A DNA stretch of 7,821 bases from Candidatus Bathyarchaeota archaeon (GCA_005888695.1 VBBH01000060.1:1-7821); one strand, 5' to 3'; shown: positions 1 through 6,286, numbered from the stretch's first letter. Made by a program: numbers and translations. Notes: generated from the letters alone by a model not told the origin.

Positions 1-726
1 CTCTAAGGCATCAACTAAGCCTGCAATTCCAGTGCCTTTCAAAGCGGACGTCTTGAGCACTGCCGGTCTCCAACCGTCCTCCCGTTGCTTGAGACCGCTA
101 GCAATGTTGTACATAGTCTTGGACGGGTTGACCAAGTCGGACTTGTTCACCACAAAGAGATCCCCTATCTCCGTGAACCCTGCTTTGAAAGCTTGGACCT
201 CATCGCCCAATTGTGACATGAGCACGACGACCGTTGCGTCGACGGTGGTAGCGACCTGAACCTCTGTCTGTCCCGCGCCAACCGTCTCGACTATAACCGG
301 GTCCATACCCGCAGCGTCGAGTATTCGAATTGCGTTCCTTGCCGCCCGCGCGAGCCCCCCAATATCGCCTCTGGACGCCATGCTTCGTATGAAGACATCT
401 TTCTCCAGAGTATGTTCCATCATACGGACCCTATCCCCCAACAAAGCACCGCCAGTGAACGCACTGGACGGGTCGATAGCCAAGACTCCCACCCGTTTGC
501 CCCTCTTCCTGTATTCCTCGATCGTCTTGTCAACTAGTGAACTCTTACCCGTCCCCGTTGGGCCCGTGAAACCTATGGTAAACGCGTTGCCACTCCTCGG
601 GTAGAGGATCTTCATCAATCGCCGAGATGACTCGCCCCCAGTCTCCGTGATCGATATTGCCTTTCCGAGAGCCCTATGCTCTCCCTTCAGGACATGCTGG
701 GCGAGTTCCTCAACGGATAGGGCCAA
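1..726 (-). CDS. meaB: MeaB/ArgK-type GTPase, chaperone of B12-dependent acyl-CoA mutase (3' end outside the window)
   Basis: The reverse strand is open for 242 codons from a TTG at 726-724 to the window edge. MeaB proteins are usually about 320-330 residues, so roughly 80-90 C-terminal residues lie outside. Visible G-protein motifs are the P-loop GPTGTGKS (residues 55-62), DPSS (85-88), GGALLGDR (92-99), the switch-like ETVGAGQ (147-153), LGDEVQAFKAG (173-183), the guanine-specificity motif NKSD (194-197) and TSA (226-228). These are diagnostic of the MeaB/ArgK family. Known members use GTP hydrolysis to gate adenosylcobalamin loading into methylmalonyl-CoA or isobutyryl-CoA mutase and to protect it from inactivation; they act in the cytoplasm. 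The divergent mutase gene is the obvious client. The start is inferred: an in-frame stop lies at 760-762, no ATG or GTG occurs before the TTG, and the next residues match the usual N-terminal helix (LAQHVLKGEHRALGKAIS). The P-loop has Thr-Gly-Thr where many MeaB proteins have Pro-Gly-Ala; this still fits the GxxGxGKS consensus. Confidence 0.93.
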   Translation of the reverse strand, partial: MALSVEELAQHVLKGEHRALGKAISITETGGESSRRLMKILYPRSGNAFTIGFTGPTGTGKSSLVDKTIEEYRKRGKRVGVLAIDPSSAFTGGALLGDRVRMMEHTLEKDVFIRSMASRGDIGGLARAARNAIRILDAAGMDPVIVETVGAGQTEVQVATTVDATVVVLMSQLGDEVQAFKAGFTEIGDLFVVNKSDLVNPSKTMYNIASGLKQREDGWRPAVLKTSALKGTGIAGLVDALE

Positions 727-757
727 AACGGGTTCCGTTGTGCCATGCCGAGCCTGA

Positions 758-767
758 GGCTATTTCA
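758..767 (-). promoter_or_regulatory. possible TATA-like promoter box for meaB
   Basis: On the reverse strand this reads TGAAATAGCC, an AT-rich box about 37 nt upstream of the proposed TTG start of meaB. The same octamer TGAAATAG occurs on the forward strand at 798-805, facing the mutase. Sequence and spacing are plausible for an archaeal TATA element, but not a consensus match. Confidence 0.3.
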
Positions 768-768
768 A

Positions 769-786
769 TGTTAACGGCTGTTAGCA
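769..786. promoter_or_regulatory. 18-bp dyad in the meaB-mutase divergent intergenic region (candidate operator)
   Basis: TGTTAAC and GTTAGCA form inverted arms (769-775 and 780-786) around the spacer GGCT. Six of seven arm positions pair; position 771/784 is the only mismatch. The dyad sits almost exactly midway between the two divergent start codons (726 and 827). That position and symmetry suit a dimeric DNA-binding regulator controlling both genes, but no regulator gene is in the window to support this. It could also be chance. Confidence 0.4.
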
Positions 787-797
787 GTGGGAAATGA

Positions 798-807
798 TGA
801 AATAGGA
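798..807 (+). promoter_or_regulatory. possible TATA-like promoter box for the acyl-CoA mutase gene
   Basis: TGAAATAGGA is centred about 25 nt upstream of the GTG at 827, the distance expected for a leaderless archaeal mRNA starting at or next to the start codon. It repeats the octamer TGAAATAG that faces meaB at 767-760. There is no Shine-Dalgarno sequence between it and the GTG, which fits leaderless initiation. It is not a strong TATA consensus. Confidence 0.35.
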
Positions 808-826
808 AAATCTAACCTGTTTCTTT

Positions 827-2590
827 GTGGGCACTGTTTTGAAAGAGACTGGTTACTGGAAGAAGGTTCTATCCCAGGTGAAGAAGGATAGACAATCGCG
901 ACCTTCCACATATGGCATTCGAGCCGTGGCTAAAGTTGCTAGACAAAGGCAATCTTGGGAGAAGAAGACCATCAGGTCCTGGACGAAGGACCGTCCGGAA
1001 CGAAAGCTGGAGACTACGAATCTATCCGGGATTCCATTGAAGCCCATCTACGACCCGAAGGATGTATCATATCGAGACTATTCACGCGATGAGGGCTTCC
1101 CGGGCGAGTATCCCTACACCCGTGGAGTCTATCCGACCATGTATCGTGGACGCCTTTGGACTATGCGAATGTTCTCTGGTTTCGGTACCCCAGAGGACAC
1201 TAACAAACGTCTCCACTACTTGCTGGAGCATGGCGAGACCGGATTGAGCATCGCCTTCGACATGCCGACACTCTACGGCTACGATCCGGACCATCCACGA
1301 GCCGAGGGAGAAGTGGGACGATGCGGAGTCTCGGTTGGCTCGTTGAAGGATATGGAGATCATTTTCGAAGGCATCCCACTGGACAAGGTTAGCACAAGCA
1401 TGACCATCAACGCTCCAGCCTCAGTCCTCACAGCGATGTATGTCGGAGTAGCAGAGCGGCAGGGTCTTCAACCGAAGGAACTTCGAGGAACCGTCCAGGC
1501 AGACATTCTCAAGGAGTACATTGCTCAGAAGGAATGGGCATTTCCACCTGAGGCCCATCTACGGATAATACGAGACATGATGGTCTACTGCACCAAGGAA
1601 ATGCCACAATGGAATTACATCAGCATAAGCGGCTATCACATCCGTGAGGCCGGCTCAAGTGCTGTCCAAGAACTGGCTTTCACCCTAGCGGACGGATTTG
1701 CATATGTTGACCTCGGCATCCAAGCCGGCTTGAAAGTTGATGATTTCGCGCCACGACTCTCCTTCTTCTGGAATTGCGGAATGGACTTTTTCGAGGAGGT
1801 GGCGAAATTCCGAGCAGCGCGCAGAATCTGGGCACGCGTAATGAAAGAAAAGTATCACGCTAAGGATCCACGCTCTCTATTGCTTCGCACACATGCTCAG
1901 AACTCTGGAGCATCGTTGACGTGGCAACAACCTCTAAACAATATCATTCGCACGACGATCGAGGCCTTAGCCACTGTCATAGGTGGAACCCAGTCGTTGC
2001 ATACCAACTCCTACGATGAAGCTTGGGCTTTGCCGTCAGAGAAAGCCGCGACGGTTGCATTGAGGACTCAACAGATCATTGCCGAAGAGACGGGAGTGGC
2101 GAATGTTACGGACCCGCTCGGAGGATCCTACTATGTGGAATGGTTGACAGATGAGATGGAGGAACGGGCATACGAATATTTCGACAAGATCGAACGAGCC
2201 GGCGGACTGTTGAACGCTATCAAGACTGGGTTCATCCAGCGAGAGATCGCGGAAACCGCCTACCGGTACCAGCAGGAGATGGAAAGTAAAGACAGGGTAG
2301 TTGTTGGAGTGAACAAGTACAAGGTGGAAGAGAAGATGCCCATCGACACTCTCAAGATCGACACGGCCGCCCAACGACGCCAAGTCGACAGATTGAACAT
2401 GGTCCGCAAAACCCGTAACGAGTCGAAGGTAGCAGATGCGCTCCAAGATCTAAGGAAGACATTTCTGGACGACAAGGCGAACTCGATGTATCCAATCATT
2501 CGAGCGGTAAGAGAGTACGCAACTCTCGGCGAGATTATGGAAGTCGGTCGCAAAGTCTTTGGAGAATACAAAGAACCCCCCATCCTCTAG
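827..2590 (+). CDS. coenzyme B12-dependent acyl-CoA mutase, large (substrate-binding) subunit; isobutyryl-CoA mutase-like pocket
   Basis: This 587-residue protein is the catalytic TIM-barrel subunit of the methylmalonyl-CoA mutase family. Hallmarks are [13 protein letters not shown] (102-114), [11 protein letters not shown] (143-153), [11 protein letters not shown] (221-231), [11 protein letters not shown] (266-276), [14 protein letters not shown] (386-399) and [10 protein letters not shown] (429-438). Aligned to the well-studied Propionibacterium enzyme (constant offset of 27), catalytic Tyr243 and His244 are kept as Tyr270 and His271. Tyr89 is Phe116 and Arg207 is Gln234, while Ala143 matches Ala116. 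Phe, Ala and Gln are the isobutyryl-CoA mutase combination, whereas Tyr and Arg are needed to hold methylmalonyl's carboxylate. I therefore infer an isobutyryl/n-butyryl-CoA or similar acyl-CoA mutase rather than a true methylmalonyl-CoA mutase. The C-terminal B12-binding domain is absent, so a separate small subunit must be encoded elsewhere. The GTG start gives about 40 residues ahead of the usual N-terminus; GTG at 926 is an alternative. Automated annotation would probably say mcmA1. Confidence 0.93.
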   Translation: MGTVLKETGYWKKVLSQVKKDRQSRPSTYGIRAVAKVARQRQSWEKKTIRSWTKDRPERKLETTNLSGIPLKPIYDPKDVSYRDYSRDEGFPGEYPYTRGVYPTMYRGRLWTMRMFSGFGTPEDTNKRLHYLLEHGETGLSIAFDMPTLYGYDPDHPRAEGEVGRCGVSVGSLKDMEIIFEGIPLDKVSTSMTINAPASVLTAMYVGVAERQGLQPKELRGTVQADILKEYIAQKEWAFPPEAHLRIIRDMMVYCTKEMPQWNYISISGYHIREAGSSAVQELAFTLADGFAYVDLGIQAGLKVDDFAPRLSFFWNCGMDFFEEVAKFRAARRIWARVMKEKYHAKDPRSLLLRTHAQNSGASLTWQQPLNNIIRTTIEALATVIGGTQSLHTNSYDEAWALPSEKAATVALRTQQIIAEETGVANVTDPLGGSYYVEWLTDEMEERAYEYFDKIERAGGLLNAIKTGFIQREIAETAYRYQQEMESKDRVVVGVNKYKVEEKMPIDTLKIDTAAQRRQVDRLNMVRKTRNESKVADALQDLRKTFLDDKANSMYPIIRAVREYATLGEIMEVGRKVFGEYKEPPIL

Positions 2591-2624
2591 CGAGTAGAAC
2601 AAGAAGACCGGAGCAACTACCAGA

Positions 2625-3230
2625 ATGAAGAAGGAGACGATAGGAAAGATGGTTGCCTTGTCGACGAAGGAGTTAGGCCCTAAGACCTGGCCGGATTTTG
2701 AGAAACTTGCCCCGAAGCAGGGACAGTGTTGGTGCACGTACTATCAGCGAGCGAAACCCGTGCATACAGGGAAAGATCCGCTGAAAGCAGATCGAGTGAA
2801 TCACAGCTACAAAGAGAACCTAGTCATGCAAGGCAAGTCCCACGCGATACTAGTCTACGATGGCAAGAGGCCAGTAGGCTGGTGTCAGTACGGCCCCAAG
2901 GAAGAACTACCTAGGATCGATGCGGGACGGGGCTATCGAAAAGTCGAGCCTCTCATAACTGAAAAGACGCTTTGGAGGATCACGTGTTTTTTCGTGGATC
3001 GGGAATACCGAGGCAAGGGAATCGCTGAGACAGCGCTGAAAGGAGCGCTTGAATCCATCCGGAACCAAGGCGGAGGAATTGTCGAGGCCTACCCAGTCGT
3101 ATCCAAGAAGATGGGAGCTGTTCCAGAATGGCTTTGGTTCGGAACCCCAGGAATGTTTCGAAGAGCCCACTTCAAACCTGTCGCTCCTCTAGGCACAAGC
3201 CTCCAACTGATGAGAAGAACTCTCAGCTAA
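2625..3230 (+). CDS. GNAT-family N-acetyltransferase with a CxC motif
   Basis: This 201-residue protein has the acetyl-CoA binding core of the GNAT fold: strand ITCFFVD (119-125) followed by the pyrophosphate loop and helix YRGKGIAETALKGAL (128-142), matching the R/Q-x-x-G-x-G/A motif. A later strand (IVEAYPVV, 152-159) and the FGTPGMFRRAHF segment (172-183) fit the C-terminal half of the fold. The N-terminal half holds CWCTYYQ (35-41) and WCQYGP (86-91), which I associate with a poorly characterised GNAT subgroup. The acceptor substrate cannot be predicted. The gene begins 34 nt after the mutase stop on the same strand and is probably cotranscribed. A weak GGAG (2610-2613) lies 11 nt before the ATG. 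Whether it has anything to do with the mutase, for example modifying it, is speculation. Confidence 0.85.
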   Translation: MKKETIGKMVALSTKELGPKTWPDFEKLAPKQGQCWCTYYQRAKPVHTGKDPLKADRVNHSYKENLVMQGKSHAILVYDGKRPVGWCQYGPKEELPRIDAGRGYRKVEPLITEKTLWRITCFFVDREYRGKGIAETALKGALESIRNQGGGIVEAYPVVSKKMGAVPEWLWFGTPGMFRRAHFKPVAPLGTSLQLMRRTLS

Positions 3231-3275
3231 AGCAGATCATGAAGCGAAGGGTTCAAGGTTACTGCAGAATTGAGA

Positions 3276-3287
3276 ACGACGCGTCGT
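3276..3287. repeat. perfect 12-bp palindrome ACGACGCGTCGT
   Basis: A perfect self-complementary 12-mer lies in the 109-bp gap between the GNAT gene and the Nudix gene, 53 nt before the Nudix start. It does not extend beyond 12 bp. A palindrome with no spacer cannot form a stable RNA hairpin without opening its centre, so a protein-binding site is the more natural reading. No independent evidence supports this. Confidence 0.4.
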
Positions 3288-3313
3288 CTTGTCCGAACGT
3301 CAATCTGATTAGA

Positions 3314-3331
3314 CTCGACCGGACAGTCGAG
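3314..3331 (+). promoter_or_regulatory. short inverted repeat just upstream of the Nudix gene
   Basis: CTCGAC (3314-3319) and GTCGAG (3326-3331) form a perfect 6-bp stem with the loop CGGACA, ending 8 nt before the TTG start at 3340. It could be an RNA hairpin shaping translation initiation, or an operator half-site pair. No T-run follows, so an intrinsic terminator is unlikely. Confidence 0.35.
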
Positions 3332-3339
3332 CCTGAATC

Positions 3340-3906
3340 TTGAAACCTCAGAAGACAAAATTCTACACGAAACATAAACCCTGGCGAACGACAAAATCGC
3401 GAAACCTCGTCTCCCTGGGCGAGGTGAAGCTGTTCGAAGATGACCTCGTCTCCAAGTCGGGCCTGAAAGCGAAGCATCTACGGCTGTTGCTCAATGATTT
3501 CTCCACAATCGTCCCAGTCTTGGAACGTGGCCGGGTCGTTTTCGAATGGAACTATCGCCATCCACTTGGCGGTTGGGAGCTGGAACTCCCCGCCGGACTC
3601 ATCGAGGATGGTGAAGAGCCGTTGGACTGCGCGAAGAGAGAGCTTCAGGAAGAGACCGGATACTTGGCAAGTTCATGGAAGAAGATAGGTTGGGTTCATA
3701 CTTTGCCGGGGATAACTGGGCAACGGGCACACGTTTTCGTGGCGAAGAGGCTTCAAAGTGGGAAGACTCATCGTGAAGTAGAAGAGATGATGAGGGTACA
3801 AGTGTTGCGGGTCGCAGAAGCGTACCGACTGCTGAAAGCCGGGGCCATTGTGCATGCTCCTACAGTGGTAGCATTGGCCTTTGCCGAGAAATATCTTCAG
3901 AAATGA
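3340..3906 (+). CDS. Nudix hydrolase, ADP-ribose pyrophosphatase-like
   Basis: This 188-residue protein contains a complete Nudix box at residues 86-108 matching GX5EX7REUXEEXGU. It starts with GLIEDGEE and ends with RELQEETGY. The Glu residues of the REUXEE segment bind the divalent metal and support catalysis in this superfamily. Immediately before it lies WELELPAG, the 'WELPAG' type sequence typical of ADP-ribose pyrophosphatases, and an aromatic-basic WNYRHP segment sits where those enzymes have QYR. The N-terminal stretch (WRTTKSRNLVSLGEVKLFEDDL) resembles the dimerising N-terminal domain of that group. I infer hydrolysis of ADP-ribose or a related nucleoside diphosphate derivative in the cytoplasm. 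The start is TTG at 3340; no ATG or Shine-Dalgarno signal supports an alternative, so the exact N-terminus is uncertain. It is the last gene of the rightward group and converges on the zinc-ribbon membrane protein. Confidence 0.9.
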   Translation: MKPQKTKFYTKHKPWRTTKSRNLVSLGEVKLFEDDLVSKSGLKAKHLRLLLNDFSTIVPVLERGRVVFEWNYRHPLGGWELELPAGLIEDGEEPLDCAKRELQEETGYLASSWKKIGWVHTLPGITGQRAHVFVAKRLQSGKTHREVEEMMRVQVLRVAEAYRLLKAGAIVHAPTVVALAFAEKYLQK

Positions 3907-3920
3907 AGATTGTTTCGGGA

Positions 3921-3958
3921 GAATAAAACAAAGGGGACGCGGCTGTTGCCCGTCCCTT
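3921..3958 (-). terminator. hairpin plus T-rich tract ending the leftward zinc-ribbon gene
   Basis: Arms at 3932-3939 and 3951-3958 pair over 8 positions (core GGGACG/CGTCCC) around an 11-nt loop. Read leftward, the hairpin is followed by TTTGTTTTATTC (3932-3921), which suits termination of the gene ending at 3987. Read rightward there is no T-run, so it is a weaker candidate for ending the Nudix transcript, although it lies in the right place between convergent genes. Confidence 0.55.
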
Positions 3959-3986
3959 CATCGGTTGGGGGGTCTGGTAAGCGTTT

Positions 3987-4586
3987 CTAGTCGCTTTTTC
4001 CGCAGCTAGCGCATCTGTTGCTTCCGGCGGAAAGGGTCGCGCCACAATTGGTGCAGAACCGGGTGCTGTTGCTACTAGTGCTTGACGAGCCAGGGCCGAA
4101 GGATGAAGACGAGCCACCCATCGGGCTAGCAAATGATGTTGGAATAGATGGCCTGGGTATTGAGGGTGAGCCAGCACTGAATGATGGTCCGTTTCTGAAG
4201 AATGCTTTCACGGGTGGAGTGAAAAGGTAGTAGAGCATCAAGATCAATATCACGGCTCCAAGTATGGCACCTATCGAGCCTGAAGCTGCCAGTACCATGG
4301 TGCCAAGAAGCGATAGGATGCTGAAGATCATGCCTAGTGTTCTTGCCCAGCCTTTGCCGTTGAGGAAGCCCCAGCCTGTCAGTAGCCAGATCAGTCCGAA
4401 GAAAATGACAACGCCTGCGATGATGAAGCCAATTGTAGCCAGCAGGCCTCCAACTCCGAAACCTATGCCAGCGAAAAGGGATGAGAATGTGGCGATTGCG
4501 ATGCCTCCGACTAATCCGACTACGCCGACGAGTATCGCGAGTATAGCGATTATTGTTACGCCTATTGGTCTTGGCGATTTTTGCAT
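3987..4586 (-). CDS. four-helix membrane protein with C-terminal zinc ribbon
   Basis: This 199-residue protein has about four hydrophobic segments (roughly 8-31, 42-70, 82-101 and 104-123). A Ser/Pro/Gly-rich linker with low complexity (about 132-175) follows, then a zinc ribbon with CxxC pairs at Cys178/Cys181 and Cys192/Cys195. An even helix number places the zinc ribbon and N-terminus on the same side, most likely the cytoplasm. The N-terminal RPIGVTIIAILAI motif is common among archaeal and bacterial small integral membrane proteins. Tethered zinc ribbons of this kind occur widely in archaea, where they are presumed to mediate protein or nucleic acid contacts. No enzymatic motif is visible and the function is unknown. 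The ATG start is well placed just before the first helix. No Shine-Dalgarno signal is visible and any promoter is weak. Confidence 0.85.
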   Translation of the reverse strand: MQKSPRPIGVTIIAILAILVGVVGLVGGIAIATFSSLFAGIGFGVGGLLATIGFIIAGVVIFFGLIWLLTGWGFLNGKGWARTLGMIFSILSLLGTMVLAASGSIGAILGAVILILMLYYLFTPPVKAFFRNGPSFSAGSPSIPRPSIPTSFASPMGGSSSSFGPGSSSTSSNSTRFCTNCGATLSAGSNRCASCGKSD

Positions 4587-4727
4587 GAGCCCGAGTAGCC
4601 ATACTGCCTATCATTAACACGAACGTTACTCAAGACTGGCAAAGCGGGTTAACCTGGGTCCACTAAAAAATAAAGGAGGAACGGAGTGCGACTGCGAATT
4701 TATTGTTGTGGTAGTTTGCGAGCTGAA
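4587..4727. other. 141-bp spacer between two leftward membrane-protein genes
   Basis: This gap contains the T-rich stretch described separately and, near 4602-4612, a weak AT-rich box (TTAATGATA on the reverse strand). That box lies about 20-25 nt upstream of the zinc-ribbon gene and could be its promoter. I see no RNA gene and no conserved small ORF. Confidence 0.4.
4665..4674 (-). terminator. oligo-T tract, possible archaeal terminator of the four-helix protein gene
   Basis: Read leftward the sequence is TTTATTTTTT, beginning 53 nt after the stop codon at 4728. Archaeal transcription commonly ends at such oligo-T tracts without a hairpin. No strong stem precedes it. Confidence 0.4.
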
Positions 4728-5216
4728 TTACATGGTGCTCGTGGGTGGTGTGGGCTGAGATGCCTGCTTTGGTTTGAAGAAATGCCCAAGCAAGTATCCG
4801 TAGACCAGGCTGCTGACGAGTCCGATGACTATTGATGCCGCAATGTATGTGCTGCCGTAGCTGGAGTTGTTGATGTTTCCGAGGATTCCGATTATCCAGA
4901 GGATAATCCCAAACACTAAGCCTCTCATCTCGAAGCTCTTGCCTGTCATGTACTTATTGGCGACCGCGGCAAATATGACACCCAAGATTAGTCCCACTAT
5001 GATACTGGCGATGAACGTGACAACCGCTGCGAGGTACATTGCGGCAGTTAGCGCTTGATCAATGGTAATGCCCGCCGGGAGAGTGGTCCCCTGAAGTGCC
5101 GTCTTGATATCGTTCGCAGTAAAGCTAAACAAAGCAATGGTGCCGATTGCTTCGATTATCCCCGTAACGACTCCTGCTATTGCGCCTGCTTTGGCGCCTC
5201 TACCGTAATCTGCCAT
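4728..5216 (-). CDS. small four-helix membrane protein of unknown function
   Basis: This 162-residue protein has four hydrophobic segments (about 10-32, 56-86, 97-115 and 122-146), rich in Gly, Ala and Ile. A short polar N-terminus (ADYGRGAKAG) precedes them and a Pro/Thr-rich tail (PKQASQPTPPTSTM) ends the protein. A Gly-rich first helix and a Lys-Tyr-Met-Thr-Gly turn before helix 3 resemble archaeal tetraspan proteins of uncharacterised families. I see no catalytic, metal-binding or transport motif. The ATG start is supported by a TATA-like box whose centre is about 29 nt upstream, implying transcription starts almost at the start codon. It has its own promoter and is separated by 56 nt from the upstream membrane-protein gene. 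Confidence 0.82.
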   Translation of the reverse strand: MADYGRGAKAGAIAGVVTGIIEAIGTIALFSFTANDIKTALQGTTLPAGITIDQALTAAMYLAAVVTFIASIIVGLILGVIFAAVANKYMTGKSFEMRGLVFGIILWIIGILGNINNSSYGSTYIAASIVIGLVSSLVYGYLLGHFFKPKQASQPTPPTSTM

Positions 5217-5239
5217 GGGTGCGGTCTCTGAAACGGCTG

Positions 5240-5249
5240 CCTATATAAG
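5240..5249 (-). promoter_or_regulatory. archaeal TATA box of the four-helix membrane protein gene (leaderless mRNA)
   Basis: On the reverse strand this reads CTTATATAGG, a good archaeal TATA box. Its centre lies about 29 nt before the ATG at 5216. Archaeal transcription starts about 22-27 nt downstream of the TATA centre, so the mRNA would begin within a few bases of the ATG. The absence of a Shine-Dalgarno sequence before this ATG agrees. Confidence 0.65.
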
Positions 5250-5272
5250 ATACAATTCCTCTGACTGAAAGC

Positions 5273-6286
5273 CTATCGAAGAGGAGTTTCCGAGGGCATT
5301 AATTGGGGACTAATGTACGGCACGAGCCCTGAGACTCTCAGAATAACTCTCCTTCTCATTTTGAACAGGAGGAAGAAAAAGCCGATGCCTACACTTGTCA
5401 TCCCTAGTGCTCCCTTGAGCTCAAGGATGGGCGATAGACCGATGAAGAACCCAAGGGCTCCAGACACCAAGCTCAACCGTTGAAGATCGCTGAACCCTTG
5501 CTTTGCCCATCTTCTCAATAATCTCTCGAATGCAAATACGATAAAGGCTCCAGCTATCATTGTCCCTCCTGCCCATGGAATCGTGGCGGGTCCGAGTCCC
5601 GTGAAAAAGAAGAAGAATGTCAGTGGCACCGAAACGCCGGTGATTACCAGTTTCTTCGAGACCTTCAGGTTCTGTGATGTTGGAATCATCGGCTTGATTC
5701 TCTTGGCAAGCCAAGTCAGCCCTAGCACAGCTACCACACATCCTACCAATGCTGTCGCGGAAGCATCATATGGAAAAGCGGCGAAACCGAGAAGAACTGC
5801 AAGGACGAACAGAGACCGGAATAACCACCTCTGTTTCTGAGATAGCCATACCTGTGATCTCACTGCTGGATTTGTGAGCTCGACGAGTAGTATCGGGATG
5901 GTGATGCTGAAGATTGAATGGTATATTGTAAGCCATTCTGCCCAGACCCAATTCACACCCAGCCATCTACCGTATGTCCCGAGTACTCCTAGATCCTTCC
6001 ATGTCGGGCTGAAGAAACTCCGGACCATGATCCCTTCTTCGATGATCCCGTAGGCCGCGCCTAGAAGGAGTATCGAGTACCATCCCTTCTTCCATCGTCT
6101 TGCATAATCTCGAACGAGGAGGGCTCCGCTCCCGTAGAGTGTGCAAAGTAGGGAGAACGCCAGAGGATTGAAGAATGCTAGTGGAGGTGAGGAGCCGGAT
6201 AATAGCTCGCCTATCGCGGGCGACAGGACAAACAGGAAAAGTATTGGTTTCCTGAAATCTGTCTTAGATGGTTGCGCTAGGTCCAA
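5273..6286 (-). CDS. multi-spanning membrane protein with buried Glu-Glu and His residues, function unknown
   Basis: This 337-residue protein has about ten predicted membrane segments (around 14-30, 42-59, 70-88, 118-137, 156-170, 175-194, 212-229, 236-255, 272-288 and 296-309). Motifs that look constrained are SPAIGELLSGSSPP (22-35), LYGSGALLVRDYARRW (50-65), AAYGIIEEGIMVRSFF (77-92) and NWVWAEWLTIYHSIFSI (112-128). Charged Glu27, Glu83/Glu84 and His123 in or beside hydrophobic stretches suggest an intramembrane active or ligand site. The pattern recalls CAAX-protease/bacteriocin-processing (CPBP) proteins. However, the first motif is EExxxxR rather than EExxxR and the later His motifs are not clear, so I do not assign that family. 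The only start that precedes the first helix sensibly is TTG at 6286; the frame is open upstream to a stop near 6356 with no better codon. An inverted repeat overlaps this start. Confidence 0.82.
   Translation of the reverse strand: MDLAQPSKTDFRKPILFLFVLSPAIGELLSGSSPPLAFFNPLAFSLLCTLYGSGALLVRDYARRWKKGWYSILLLGAAYGIIEEGIMVRSFFSPTWKDLGVLGTYGRWLGVNWVWAEWLTIYHSIFSITIPILLVELTNPAVRSQVWLSQKQRWLFRSLFVLAVLLGFAAFPYDASATALVGCVVAVLGLTWLAKRIKPMIPTSQNLKVSKKLVITGVSVPLTFFFFFTGLGPATIPWAGGTMIAGAFIVFAFERLLRRWAKQGFSDLQRLSLVSGALGFFIGLSPILELKGALGMTSVGIGFFFLLFKMRRRVILRVSGLVPYISPQLMPSETPLR

Noticed and set aside
32..604. Rightward open frames of about 75 residues at 32-259 and 380-604
   Set aside because: They lie antisense to the MeaB reading frame, which carries all G-protein motifs; they have no recognisable domain.
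752..760. GCCTGAGGC palindrome upstream of meaB
   Set aside because: Four-base arms are too short to be distinguished from chance; the 769-786 dyad is better.
2036..2583. Leftward open frames of 107-136 residues inside the mutase gene
   Set aside because: They are antisense to the strongly conserved mutase C-terminal region and show no domain signature.
4126..4620. 164-residue leftward frame overlapping the zinc-ribbon membrane protein
   Set aside because: It is an out-of-frame, Arg/His-rich translation of the same strand. The alternative frame has membrane helices and two CxxC pairs, which is far more convincing.
5273..6286. Assignment of the membrane protein to the CPBP/CAAX protease family
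   Set aside because: EExxxxR differs by one residue from the EExxxR motif and I cannot find convincing FxxxH and HxxxN/D motifs.
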